This document shows positions 1-8,796 of a stretch of DNA of 64,000 nt, in pieces. The notes beneath the pieces are model-generated. The model made no database searches, was not told the origin of the DNA, and saw only the letters and a program-made list of their open reading frames with translations. The stretch is from Pseudomonas khavaziana. Lineage in GTDB: Bacteria; Pseudomonadota; Gammaproteobacteria; Pseudomonadales; Pseudomonadaceae. Numbering within the stretch: position 1 is the first letter of the stretch; the number at the start of each line of letters is the position of its first letter. A program made the position numbers and the translations under genes. The stretch spans positions 1 through 64,000 of the forward strand of contig NZ_JAHSTT010000017.1 of assembly GCF_019145205.1 (NCBI RefSeq), in the 5' to 3' direction.

Positions 1-104
1 GCCTTACATTCCCTCCCACCCAGCCCCGACAAAATTGCACAGTTATTTCTGAACCAGACCACTAGAATAGCCACCTAACCATTTTTAGAGTCAGAGCCCT
101 ATCT

Positions 105-764
105 ATGCCCGATCCGGTTGATGCCATTGAGGCGTCAGACTTACCACTGGACGACCTGGTGGCATGCCATGAGTGCGACTTGCTGATGCGCAAGCCAACG
201 CTCGCCCGCGGCGAAAAAGCCCAATGCCCGCGTTGTGGTTACGAGCTGTACGCTCATCGCCACAATGTCGTCGAGCGAAGCCTGGCCTTGGTGCTCGCAG
301 CCCTACTGCTGTACGTCCCTGCGAACTTTCTGCCCATCATGCAGCTCAATCTGCTCGGACAGACCTCAGAGGACACTGTATGGAGCGGCGTCGTCGGCCT
401 GTTCGATTCCGGCATGCAAAGCGTTGCCGTAGTGGTGTTCCTGTGCAGCATGGGCATTCCCTTGCTCAAGCTGCTCTGCCAATTAGCCGTGCTGCTCAGC
501 ATTCGCTGGCGGACCGGCCGCAGCTATGGGCTGCTGCTGTACCGCATCTACCACCACATGAAGGATTGGGGGATGTTGGAGGTCTACTTGATGGGCGTGC
601 TGGTGGCAATCGTAAAACTTGCCGACATGGCTTCTATTACGGTGGGCCTGGGCCTGGCCTGTTTCATCAGTCTATTAATGGTTCAAGTACTGCTGGAGGT
701 GGTGATGTCGCCCCACCAGGTCTGGCGAGCACTCTCAGGAGAGGATGATCATGCGGGCGATTGA
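105..764 (+). CDS. pqiA: PqiA/LetA-like inner-membrane protein, first copy
   Basis: A 219-residue paraquat-inducible protein A family protein. The cytoplasmic N-terminus carries a zinc-ribbon-like pair of CxxC motifs (Cys21/24 and Cys41/44), followed by about four hydrophobic segments, including the family's VPANFLPIM stretch near residue 70. Known family members (PqiA, LetA/YebS) sit in the inner membrane and work with MCE-domain proteins in lipid transport across the periplasm. E. coli PqiA and LetA are about 420 residues with two such modules; this gene holds only one, and the second module is the next gene. It is the first gene of a three-gene operon. The ATG at 105 gives the standard family N-terminus. 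Confidence 0.9.
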   Translation: MPDPVDAIEASDLPLDDLVACHECDLLMRKPTLARGEKAQCPRCGYELYAHRHNVVERSLALVLAALLLYVPANFLPIMQLNLLGQTSEDTVWSGVVGLFDSGMQSVAVVVFLCSMGIPLLKLLCQLAVLLSIRWRTGRSYGLLLYRIYHHMKDWGMLEVYLMGVLVAIVKLADMASITVGLGLACFISLLMVQVLLEVVMSPHQVWRALSGEDDHAGD

Positions 765-1374
765 TGCAGGCATTCTGGTGTGTACCGAATGCCATGAATT
801 GAACAAACAAGAAGCGGATGCCGACGAGCAACTCTGCACCCGTTGCGGTGCGTTGATCCATGCGCGGCGTCCCAACAGCCTTCCACGTACTTGGGCATTA
901 CTGGTAACCGCGGCGATTCTATATATCCCCGCCAACTTGTTACCAATCATGACCGTGAACTCCCTCGGCCAAGGCGATCCCAGTACCATCATGGCCGGTG
1001 TGATCCAGCTGGTGCAGCACGGGATGTTTCCCATCGCCGCCGTGGTATTCATCGCCAGTATTCTGGTGCCGACGTTCAAGTTGGTAGGCATCGGCCTGCT
1101 ACTGTTCTCGGTGCAGCGTCACCAACCGCTGTCCGCGCAACAACGCATTGTGATGTACCGCTTTATCGAATTCATTGGCCGCTGGTCCATGCTGGATATC
1201 TTCGTGATCGCCATCCTGGTGGCGGTCGTTAACTTTGGGCGACTTGCCAGTGTCGAGGCCAATCTCGGTGCTGCAGCATTCGCCAGTGTGGTGATCTTGA
1301 CGATGCTTGCCGCAGTAACTTTCGATCCCCGACTGATTTGGGATAACACGGAGTCGGACGACGACCATGAGTGA
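751..1374 (+). CDS. pqiA: PqiA/LetA-like inner-membrane protein, second copy
   Basis: A 207-residue second PqiA module with CxxC pairs at Cys11/14 and Cys29/32, then hydrophobic segments containing the same PANLLPIMT motif as its neighbour. It corresponds to the C-terminal half of full-length PqiA/LetA. The start at 751 is preferred over the in-frame ATG at 745 because the AGGAGAGG ribosome site ends directly at 744, leaving no spacer for the earlier codon. It overlaps the end of the first pqiA-like gene (stop at 764), and its own end overlaps the MCE gene by 8 nt, so the three are translationally coupled. Presumed partner of the other half and of the MCE protein. Confidence 0.88.
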   Translation: MRAIDAGILVCTECHELNKQEADADEQLCTRCGALIHARRPNSLPRTWALLVTAAILYIPANLLPIMTVNSLGQGDPSTIMAGVIQLVQHGMFPIAAVVFIASILVPTFKLVGIGLLLFSVQRHQPLSAQQRIVMYRFIEFIGRWSMLDIFVIAILVAVVNFGRLASVEANLGAAAFASVVILTMLAAVTFDPRLIWDNTESDDDHE

Positions 1375-3670
1375 ATTGCCTAAAGCTAAAACCCGCCCAG
1401 CCTCCAATTGGTCGGCCATTTGGGTGTTGCCCCTGATTGCCCTGATCATCGGCGGCTGGCTGGGATGGCGTGCCTATTCCCAGCAAGGCATCGAGATCCA
1501 GGTTCGCTTCGAGAGCGGCGAAGGTATCCAGGTCAACAAAACCGAAGTGGTCTACAAAGGCATGACCGTAGGCAAGGTCAAAGCCTTGGCCCTGGATGAC
1601 GAGGGCAGCAATCGCGGGGTGATTGCTACCATCGAGATGAATAAGGATGTCGAGCAATACCTCAAGACCAACACCCGCTTCTGGTTGGTCAAGCCCAGCG
1701 TCAGCCTGGCCGGCATCACTGGCCTGGAGACTCTTGTCTCGGGTAACTACATCGCAGCCAGCCCAGGCGATGGCGAGCCCACGCGCAAATTCAAGGCACT
1801 CTCCGAAGAACCGCCGTTATCCGATGCCAAGCCCGGCTTGCACCTGACCCTCAAGGCCGACCGCCTGGGCTCGCTGAACCGCGGCAGCCCGGTGTTCTAC
1901 AAGCAGATCCAGGTCGGCCAGGTCAAAAGCTACCTGCTGTCTGAAGACCAGAGCACTGTTGAGATCAAGGTCTACATCGAACCGACCTACGCCAATCTCG
2001 TGCGCAAACACACGCGCTTCTGGAACGCCAGCGGCATCAGCATCGACGCCAACCTCTCCGGGGTGAAAGTGCGCAGCGAATCGCTGTCCAGCATTGTCGC
2101 CGGCGGTATCGCCTTCGCCACGCCGGAGAATCGCAAAGACAGCCCGCCCACCGACCCGAGCCTGCCGTTCCGCCTATACGAAGATTTCGATGCTGCCGCA
2201 GCGGGTATCAAGGTCAAGGTCAAGCTCACCGACTTCGAAGGCCTGCAAGCCGGCCGGACTCCGGTCATGTACAAGGGCATTCAGGTCGGCAGCCTGAAAA
2301 CCCTGAAGATCGACCCGGACCTGTCCAGCGCCAGCGCCGAGTTGACCCTCGACCCACTGGCCGAAGACTACCTGGTTCAGGACACGCAATTCTGGGTGGT
2401 CAAGCCGTCCATCTCCCTGGCTGGTATCACTGGCCTGGAGGCACTGGTCAAAGGCAACTACATCGCCATCCGTCCGGGTGACAAAGGTACGCCGCCCCAG
2501 CGGGAATACGTGGCCCGCGCCAAGGCACCGCCGCTGGACCTGCGCTCCCCGGGCCTGCATATGGTGTTGCTCACCGACAGCCTGGGCTCGCTGGATGTCG
2601 GCAGCCCGATTCTGTACAAGCAGGTCAAGGTCGGCTCGGTGCAGAGCTACCAATTTTCGCGCAAGAAGAAGCAATTGGTGATCGGAGTTCATATCGAGAA
2701 AGAGTATGAAAGCCTGGTCAACGGCTCCACGCGCTTCTGGAACGCCAGCGGTGTCACCCTTACCGGCGGGCTTACCGGCGGCATCCAGGTCAAGAGTGAA
2801 TCCCTGGCCAGCCTGATGGCGGGCGGTATCGCCTTCGAAACGCCGGAACCGAATGCGCCGCTCAAACGCCGCATCCCGCGCTTCCGTCTGTTTGCTGACC
2901 GTGAAGCCGCCAACCAGCACGGGACCCTGGTGACCATCAAGGTCGACCGCGCCGACGGCCTTAGCCCAGGCACGCCGATACGCTTCAAGGGCCTGGATGT
3001 GGGCAAGATCGAGAGCGTCGATCTCAGTGCGGACATGCAATCGGTGCTGCTCAAAGCGCGTATCACCCAGGTGGCGGATCGCATCGCTCGTTCTGGTAGC
3101 CAGTTCTGGGTGGTCAAGCCTGAACTGGGGCTGATGAAGACGGCCAACCTGGAAACCCTGGTCACCGGCCAATACATCGAGGTGCAACCGGCGACGAAAA
3201 ATGCCGGCCCGCAGAAGAGTTTTGTCGCCCTGGCCCAGCCACCTGAAGCAGTGCATCAGGCAGCGGGCCTGAGCCTGACACTCAGCGCCGCTCGCCGTGG
3301 TTCGTTGAAGGAAGGCGTGCCGGTCACCTACCGTGAAGTCACCGTGGGCAAAGTTACCGGCTATGAGTTGGGCCAAACCGCCGACCGTGTGCTGGTGCAC
3401 ATCCTGATCGAACCCAAATACGCGCCACTGGTACGCAGTGGCAGCCGCTTCTGGAACACCAGCGGCTTCGGGCTCGACTTCGGCCTGTTCAAAGGTGCGA
3501 CGGTGCGCACCGAGTCCCTGGAGACGTTGGTGGCCGGCGGGATCGCCTTTGCCACGCCTGATGGCGAGCGCATGGGCAACCCCGCACGGCCGCAGCAGAC
3601 GTTCCCACTGTTCGACAAGTTTGAAGATGAGTGGCTGACGTGGGCGCCTAAGATCCCGCTGGGTAAATAG
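1367..3670 (+). CDS. pqiB: PqiB/LetB-like MCE (MlaD) protein with six MCE domains
   Basis: A 767-residue periplasmic protein anchored by one N-terminal transmembrane helix (about residues 15-35). It carries six tandem MCE/MlaD repeats, recognised by repeated (Y/F)K(G/Q)-x2-VG blocks such as VYKGMTVGKV, FYKQIQVGQV, MYKGIQVGSL, LYKQVKVGSV, RFKGLDVGKI and TYREVTVGKV. E. coli PqiB has three MCE domains and LetB seven, so six is intermediate. Family members form stacked hexameric rings that make a lipid conduit between the inner and outer membranes. No PqiC-type lipoprotein gene follows. It is the last gene of the operon and is followed by a REPIN and a terminator shared with the convergent mksB. 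Confidence 0.93.
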   Translation: MSELPKAKTRPASNWSAIWVLPLIALIIGGWLGWRAYSQQGIEIQVRFESGEGIQVNKTEVVYKGMTVGKVKALALDDEGSNRGVIATIEMNKDVEQYLKTNTRFWLVKPSVSLAGITGLETLVSGNYIAASPGDGEPTRKFKALSEEPPLSDAKPGLHLTLKADRLGSLNRGSPVFYKQIQVGQVKSYLLSEDQSTVEIKVYIEPTYANLVRKHTRFWNASGISIDANLSGVKVRSESLSSIVAGGIAFATPENRKDSPPTDPSLPFRLYEDFDAAAAGIKVKVKLTDFEGLQAGRTPVMYKGIQVGSLKTLKIDPDLSSASAELTLDPLAEDYLVQDTQFWVVKPSISLAGITGLEALVKGNYIAIRPGDKGTPPQREYVARAKAPPLDLRSPGLHMVLLTDSLGSLDVGSPILYKQVKVGSVQSYQFSRKKKQLVIGVHIEKEYESLVNGSTRFWNASGVTLTGGLTGGIQVKSESLASLMAGGIAFETPEPNAPLKRRIPRFRLFADREAANQHGTLVTIKVDRADGLSPGTPIRFKGLDVGKIESVDLSADMQSVLLKARITQVADRIARSGSQFWVVKPELGLMKTANLETLVTGQYIEVQPATKNAGPQKSFVALAQPPEAVHQAAGLSLTLSAARRGSLKEGVPVTYREVTVGKVTGYELGQTADRVLVHILIEPKYAPLVRSGSRFWNTSGFGLDFGLFKGATVRTESLETLVAGGIAFATPDGERMGNPARPQQTFPLFDKFEDEWLTWAPKIPLGK

Positions 3671-3683
3671 ACCGAGGCGCGTC

Positions 3684-3757
3684 CATCGGGGCAAGCCCCC
3701 TCCCACATTTTGACTGTATTCACAAATCAGAGTGTGAGAGGGGGCTTGCCCCCGATG
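3684..3757. repeat. REPIN-like inverted REP pair
   Basis: Two REP arms in opposite orientation (CATCGGGGCAAGCCCCCTCC at the left, its complement at the right) around a short AT-rich centre. It lies between the convergent pqiB and mksB genes. Its arms read GGGGCAAG rather than the GGGAGCAAG of the other four REPINs in the window, and its centre is shorter, so it is a variant. Confidence 0.8.
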
Positions 3758-3782
3758 AGGCCCTCAAAATCACTGCAAAGCT

Positions 3783-3819
3783 AAAAAAAGGCCGCGATCC
3801 ATAAGATCGCGGCCTTTTT
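3783..3819. terminator. Bidirectional intrinsic terminator
   Basis: A perfect 10-bp stem (GGCCGCGATC / GATCGCGGCC) with a 5-nt loop is flanked by an A-run on the left and a T-run on the right. It can therefore end both the pqi operon and the convergent mks operon. Confidence 0.92.
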
Positions 3820-3837
3820 GCATTTCAGCGCAACACG

Positions 3838-6678
3838 TCAGACCTCATCCAGCTCCGGCTCGTCCGCCTGCACATTCACTGTCGCCTTCACCACATCATG
3901 GCGACGGATGTACTTCCAGTCCGCCTCATCGATGTAGATTCCGTTCGGCCCGCTGCCGCCCTCGAGGTCGATCGCCACCTGGGCGGACACCTGCGGCTTC
4001 ACACTCGCCAGGATCGGCACGAAGCCCAGTTGCAGGCTGGTTTCCAGCAATGCCGCCTGGTTCTTCTCATCGATGTCCGCCGCTTCGTCGAGGTAGTACG
4101 GCAAACGCACGCGGCCGGCCTGGTCGCGGTCCATCAGGTGCAACAACAAGTACATGTTGGTCAGCGCCTTGATGGTCATGGTGGTGCCGTTGGAAGCCGC
4201 ACCGTCGATGTCGGTATGAATTACCGGCTGGCCATGCACCTTGGTGATCTCGAACGCCAGCTCGAACAGGTCCTTGAGGCCCAACTGGTTATGATTGGCA
4301 GCCACCAGGCGTGCCAGGTATTCCTTGGCCTCTTCGTTCTTGTTGTCCTGCTCGGCGGTCTGGCTGAGGTCGAACACCGACAGCGTCTCGCCTTCTTCAT
4401 ACTGGCCGGCACTGTGAATGATCTGGTCGATATGCTTGAGGGCTTCCTTGTTCGGCGCCAACACGATGCGGAAGCTTTGCAGGTTGGAGACCTGGCGCTT
4501 GTTGATCTCGCGGTTGAACAGCGCCAGCTGGTGTTCCAGGCTGTCGTAGTCGCTGCGGATGTTGCGCAGGGTCCGAGCAATATCGGTGACCGCCGCACGC
4601 CGTGCCTTGCCGAGGGTCAGCGCCTCGTCGGTACGGTGCGCATAGGCGTTGATCAGCAGTTGCAGGCGACGTTCGACGTCATCCTCACTGTCGAACTTGG
4701 CCACCCCCTTGAGGCGTACCTGGGCATACAGCGCTTCGATCTGGCCATCGGCGCGCAGCAAGCCCTGCCAGCTGTCCTGATAGTCATTGAGCAGCGGCAG
4801 CAGGTTGTCCATGGAATCGTCGACCGGGTCCATGAATGGTGTGCCAAACGGCAGGTCTGCCGGCAACAGCTGGCGACGACGCAGCGCGTCATCCAGCGTG
4901 CGTTGCTTGGCTTCCATGTCGCCGATCTGGCGGCCGACCAATTGCAGCTTGGCCGACAGTTGTTGCACGCGCTCGGTAAACGCATCGCTGGAGCGCTTCA
5001 ACTCGTCCTGGGCGGCTTCCATCTGCGCCAGTTGTTCGAGCTTCTCGCCTTCTTCGGCACTCAGGGTCTGGGTGCGACGGAAGTCTTCCAAGGCCTTCTG
5101 GGCGTCCAGTACCTGCTGGTACAGCGCTTCGGTCTGGGTCTTGCTCGCGGCGCGGTCGGACGCCACGGCCTGCTGGGTTTTCAGTTGCTTGAGTTCTTTT
5201 TCCAGGCGCTCTTTCTGGTCACGCAACGCGGCGCGATCCGCCAGGGCCTGCAAGGCCGGAGGCTCGATGTGCGAGATATCGATGGACAGCCCCGGCACTT
5301 CAAAGCGTTCGCCCTTGAAACCATCGAGGATCTGTTCCAGGGATTTGACCCACTGGCCGTCCTCGTCCAGCGTGATGCCATGCTCACCCAGCGGCAGGCT
5401 GAACAACGAACTGTTGAACAGGCGCATCAGGCGCTCGACATCCTGCTGCGAGAATTCTTCGCGCAGCTTGGCGTAGCTGTTGTTGTCGGCGTGATCAAGC
5501 TGCTGCTTGACCGACTTCAAACGTTTTTCCAGGTCGCGCAGGCGCTCGTCCAGGTCCTCGGCGCTGAACTGCCGCGACTGCGCCAGGGCGCCCGCCAGTT
5601 CATCGTGGGCATCCTTAGCGGCCAGCAATTGCTGCTCCAGCACCTTGACGTCATTCACCAGCGCGAAGCGATGCTTGAGCACCGACAATTCGCCCAACCA
5701 ACGCTGGATGCCACTGATTTCCCGTTCCAGGCGCATCAGTTCCTGGGTGCCGCCGCGCTGGTCGTTCTGCAGCGCATCCTGTTCGTTGCGGTAGTGTTCG
5801 GCCTGGATGGTCAGCTCTTCCTTGCGCGCACTGGCGTAGTCCGACCAGGTGCCCAGCAATGAATCCAGCAGCGGCGACAGGCGATGCAGTTTGCCGCGCA
5901 AGGCGTCGCGCTGTTTCACGCCATTGGCCAAGGCTTCAACCAACGGGCCGGCAGCCACCAGCGAGTTGTAGTCCTGCTCCATGCGCCTCACATCGCGGAA
6001 GGCTTCTTCGCACGCTGCGATGTAGTCGACACTGCCGGAACGCAGACTGTGCTCGAAGGCATCAAGGAACAGTTGCTTGAGCTTGGCCGCCGTGATTTCG
6101 CGCATGTGCAGAAGGTTGATAAACAGCGCACGGAAAGTCTTCAGGCTCTGTTCGCTGGTGGAGCGCAGCGGGATCAGGGTCAGGTCCAGCGGGATAGATG
6201 TATGGCCGCCCACCAGCAAGCGCCGCAGTTCATCAGGCTTGAGTTCGTAGGCTTTGAGACCCTCGCGCTCAAGGTTGGTGAACAATTCTTTCTGGCGCAG
6301 GCAGGTGTCGTTTTTCTGGTAGTGGGCCAGGTCCAGCTTGCCGGCATAGGCAAAGAACTGGTGACCGAAACCGCCGCCTGGCCCACGCCCGACCACACCG
6401 ATGACGTGCGGGCCGTGGGGCAGGGAGACCTCCACCAGGATGTAGCTGGTGTCGGTGGCAAAGTAGAAGCGCCGCGATTGTTCCAGGGTGTATTTGCCAA
6501 AACTCATGTCCGACATGCGCGCCAGGATCGGGAACTGCAAGGCATTGATCGAGGCGGATTTACCCAGGTTGTTGGCGCCATACACCGACAGCGGCTCTTC
6601 CAGCGGGAACAAGCCCAGGCTGTAACCGGCGGTGTTCAATAGGGCGAAGCGGCGGATGCCGTAGCGTTCCTTACTCAT
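3838..6678 (-). CDS. mksB: MksB, SMC-like ATPase of the MksBEF condensin
   Basis: A 946-residue SMC-like protein. The N-terminus has a Walker A motif GANNLGKS (residues 34-41) and the C-terminus a Walker B-like segment LPYYLDEAADID. Between them lies a long heptad-rich coiled coil rich in Leu, Gln, Glu and Arg. MksB is the MukB-like ATPase of the Mks condensin, which organises and helps segregate the chromosome. It is the last gene of mksF-mksE-mksB, the same order as mukF-mukE-mukB, and overlaps mksE by 4 nt. No mksG/jetD nuclease gene follows: the next gene is the convergent pqiB. This suggests the chromosome-maintenance form rather than the plasmid-defence (Wadjet) form. Confidence 0.9.
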   Translation of the reverse strand: MSKERYGIRRFALLNTAGYSLGLFPLEEPLSVYGANNLGKSASINALQFPILARMSDMSFGKYTLEQSRRFYFATDTSYILVEVSLPHGPHVIGVVGRGPGGGFGHQFFAYAGKLDLAHYQKNDTCLRQKELFTNLEREGLKAYELKPDELRRLLVGGHTSIPLDLTLIPLRSTSEQSLKTFRALFINLLHMREITAAKLKQLFLDAFEHSLRSGSVDYIAACEEAFRDVRRMEQDYNSLVAAGPLVEALANGVKQRDALRGKLHRLSPLLDSLLGTWSDYASARKEELTIQAEHYRNEQDALQNDQRGGTQELMRLEREISGIQRWLGELSVLKHRFALVNDVKVLEQQLLAAKDAHDELAGALAQSRQFSAEDLDERLRDLEKRLKSVKQQLDHADNNSYAKLREEFSQQDVERLMRLFNSSLFSLPLGEHGITLDEDGQWVKSLEQILDGFKGERFEVPGLSIDISHIEPPALQALADRAALRDQKERLEKELKQLKTQQAVASDRAASKTQTEALYQQVLDAQKALEDFRRTQTLSAEEGEKLEQLAQMEAAQDELKRSSDAFTERVQQLSAKLQLVGRQIGDMEAKQRTLDDALRRRQLLPADLPFGTPFMDPVDDSMDNLLPLLNDYQDSWQGLLRADGQIEALYAQVRLKGVAKFDSEDDVERRLQLLINAYAHRTDEALTLGKARRAAVTDIARTLRNIRSDYDSLEHQLALFNREINKRQVSNLQSFRIVLAPNKEALKHIDQIIHSAGQYEEGETLSVFDLSQTAEQDNKNEEAKEYLARLVAANHNQLGLKDLFELAFEITKVHGQPVIHTDIDGAASNGTTMTIKALTNMYLLLHLMDRDQAGRVRLPYYLDEAADIDEKNQAALLETSLQLGFVPILASVKPQVSAQVAIDLEGGSGPNGIYIDEADWKYIRRHDVVKATVNVQADEPELDEV

Positions 6679-7382
6679 GCGTCGGTCTCCTGTTCTTCGG
6701 CAATGGCACGGGCCAGGGCATCTTCTTCGCTTTCTTCAGTGAAGGCGCTCAGGTCCAGCGGGTCATCGGTCTTCAGCAGTTTCTCATCGCTGTCTTCGTC
6801 GATAATCACCGGTGCCGGCAGCGGCAATACGCTGTGTACGCTGGCGGCAAGGTCGCGGTCTTGCTGCACGGAGAGGCACACGTCGAGGAAACGGTGCATC
6901 GGCGGCAGGAAGCGGTAGATGCCATTGTCTTCGCTGGCAAAACCCAGTTGGGTCATGCGGCGCATGATTTTTTCTTCGAGCTCTTCCTGGGTCTGCACCT
7001 CGGCCTGGATAAACAGGTCGCGGTACTTCTCCAGCAGCGAAGGCAATTCATCGCGGCCCAGGCTGCCGCCGTCGAGCACGGCAATCGGGTCGCGGCCCTG
7101 ATCGGCCAGATGCTCGACGAGGATGAAGGTAAACAAGGCCAGGCGCTGGGCGGTCTTGTTGACCTGCGCGCTGGCAATGGCGGAATCCGGCACGAAGTAA
7201 TAGAAACCGCGGGTATCGCAGACCAGCTCGAAGCCCAGGGCCTTGAACAGCGTGCGGTACTGGTCCTGGAAGTTCGACAGTTGCGCGTACAGCTCCGGAT
7301 CACGGCGGCTGACGTGGTAACCCTTGAACAGCTCGCGAAAGATCGGCGCCAGCTGGGACAGTTCGGATAGATCAAGATGCAT
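6675..7382 (-). CDS. mksE: MksE, condensin accessory subunit
   Basis: A 235-residue MukE-like winged-helix protein (tandem WH, DUF4194 type). In related complexes this subunit binds the kleisin MksF and DNA and regulates the MksB ATPase. It begins with MHLDLSELSQLAPIFRELF. The C-terminal 40 residues are strongly acidic (DEDSDEKLLKTDD and EESEEDALAR segments), consistent with a flexible tail. It overlaps mksF upstream (11 nt) and mksB downstream (4 nt). Identified by size, position between mksF and mksB, and sequence character. Confidence 0.85.
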   Translation of the reverse strand: MHLDLSELSQLAPIFRELFKGYHVSRRDPELYAQLSNFQDQYRTLFKALGFELVCDTRGFYYFVPDSAIASAQVNKTAQRLALFTFILVEHLADQGRDPIAVLDGGSLGRDELPSLLEKYRDLFIQAEVQTQEELEEKIMRRMTQLGFASEDNGIYRFLPPMHRFLDVCLSVQQDRDLAASVHSVLPLPAPVIIDEDSDEKLLKTDDPLDLSAFTEESEEDALARAIAEEQETDA

Positions 7383-8649
7383 AAGGCGTGCTCGCAGAAT
7401 TCTCGGTGGCGTCGCTGCCGGCCGGGAGCAGGGCGAAGGAGCGCAGGCTGACCTGGTGCTCGTGGGTGTGATAATCGCGACGTTCCAGGCGTTCGCGCTT
7501 GAAGCGTTTCTCCCGGGACAGGCGCGAAAACCAGTACAGCAATTCGTCGGTGGCGCCGTCCGGTTCCTGCTCCAGCAGCCAGGTCATCAGGTCGGGCATC
7601 GGCAGTGCGTCTTCGCAGCGCTCGAGCATTTCCTTGACCGTACGCGGCGCGCGTTGGGCTTCGCCCTTGTGGGATTTGTGCGCCTTGGGAAAACGCGCCG
7701 GTTTCGGTTCGAAATTCGCCAAGGCATACACATAAGCCTCGACCTGGCTGGCACTGCCCAGGAAGGTGCTTTGTGGTCGGGTAAACATCGGCATCGCAGC
7801 CTGCGGCACCGCGTCCAGGCCTTTGCGGCGAATCGCCGACAGGGCCAGTGCCGCGCCACGGGTCACGGCGTTGTGCCGGCGCGCTTCTTCGCGCAGCGGC
7901 AACAGCAGCTCCCGTGCATGACGCAAGGTCAACTGGGCGCTGGTCTGCATTTCGAGGATGCGCGCGTGGGTGCGCAGCAGCATGTCGTCGTCCACCAGGT
8001 GGCCGAGACGCTGTTGTTCGGTAAGCATGCGCAGCAGCACGTTCTCGACCTTGCGCACGCCTTGCTCGAAGGCACCGTCGGCGTTCACCAGCTGGATCAT
8101 CGGCTCGACGTATTCGTCCCAGGTCGCCAAGACCTCGGCGTAGCGCTGGCGCAACGGAATCTGGCGGTCGCTGGTCTTGGCGCGGTCGGCCACGGCGGCG
8201 AGGGCCTGTTCGTCGTTGGCGAGCTTTTTCAGCACATCGCGTACGCGCATGTCCAGCAGGCGCAGTTGCCGTGCCAGGTCGTGGCCGTCGCGGATGTCGA
8301 AGGCGTCCTGGATATAACCGGCCAGACGCTCGAGGTGGCGCAGGTAGGCTTCGATTTCCAGGCACAGGCCAAGTCGGTGCTCCTTGCGCAGATAAGCCAG
8401 GAAATCGTGGATCTGCGCGTTGAGCTCGAAACGGTTCGGGCTCTTGGCCACAGGCACCAGGATATCCAGGCGAATCCACACGTCCAGCAGGCTGGTGATG
8501 TCCTGGGGCGTGCTGTCCAGTTGTTGGGCGGCCAATTGTGCGCGCAGCTCGGCAAGGCTCAGTGTGCCTTGGTCGAAGTGTTCGCACAGAGGCTCGAGTA
8601 AGGCCCAGTGTTCGGCGAGGGCGCGCAGGACGCGCTTGGGTTCGATCAT
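7372..8649 (-). CDS. mksF: MksF, kleisin subunit of the MksBEF condensin
   Basis: A 425-residue MukF-like kleisin, first gene of the mks operon. Predicted mostly helical, with an N-terminal winged-helix region (LRALAEHWALLEPLCEHFDQG) and a long central helical section. Kleisins bridge the two MksB heads and recruit MksE. The ATG at 8649 lies about 150 nt from the divergent holD start at 8797, so the intergenic region should hold both promoters. Confidence 0.85.
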   Translation of the reverse strand: MIEPKRVLRALAEHWALLEPLCEHFDQGTLSLAELRAQLAAQQLDSTPQDITSLLDVWIRLDILVPVAKSPNRFELNAQIHDFLAYLRKEHRLGLCLEIEAYLRHLERLAGYIQDAFDIRDGHDLARQLRLLDMRVRDVLKKLANDEQALAAVADRAKTSDRQIPLRQRYAEVLATWDEYVEPMIQLVNADGAFEQGVRKVENVLLRMLTEQQRLGHLVDDDMLLRTHARILEMQTSAQLTLRHARELLLPLREEARRHNAVTRGAALALSAIRRKGLDAVPQAAMPMFTRPQSTFLGSASQVEAYVYALANFEPKPARFPKAHKSHKGEAQRAPRTVKEMLERCEDALPMPDLMTWLLEQEPDGATDELLYWFSRLSREKRFKRERLERRDYHTHEHQVSLRSFALLPAGSDATENSASTPYAS

Positions 8650-8796
8650 GGGAATGGCCGGCTGGTTGGCGATTAAAAGTCGCGATTGTACTGCATCAGG
8701 CGCGGGATTTATCCACAGCCGGTCAGTGCGCAGTGGGCGATTGTGACCGAACAGCGGTAGAATCCCGTTCTTTACTTATCCACAAGTGGCCGAGCT

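Noticed and set aside
1..104. Possible promoter for the pqi operon (TTGCAC ... TAGAAT)
   Set aside because: The spacer would be 22 nt, too long for a standard sigma-70 promoter.
2174..3706. 510-codon minus-strand frame opposite the MCE gene
   Set aside because: Antisense shadow produced by the repeated MCE domains.
3898..5862. 654-codon plus-strand open frame opposite mksB
   Set aside because: Antisense shadow of a GC-rich coding gene; composition is Gln/Leu/Val-rich without domain or ribosome site, while mksB has clear SMC motifs.
6953..8587. 544-codon minus-strand frame overlapping mksE and mksF
   Set aside because: Arg/Ala/Pro-rich out-of-frame translation of the real genes; no motifs.
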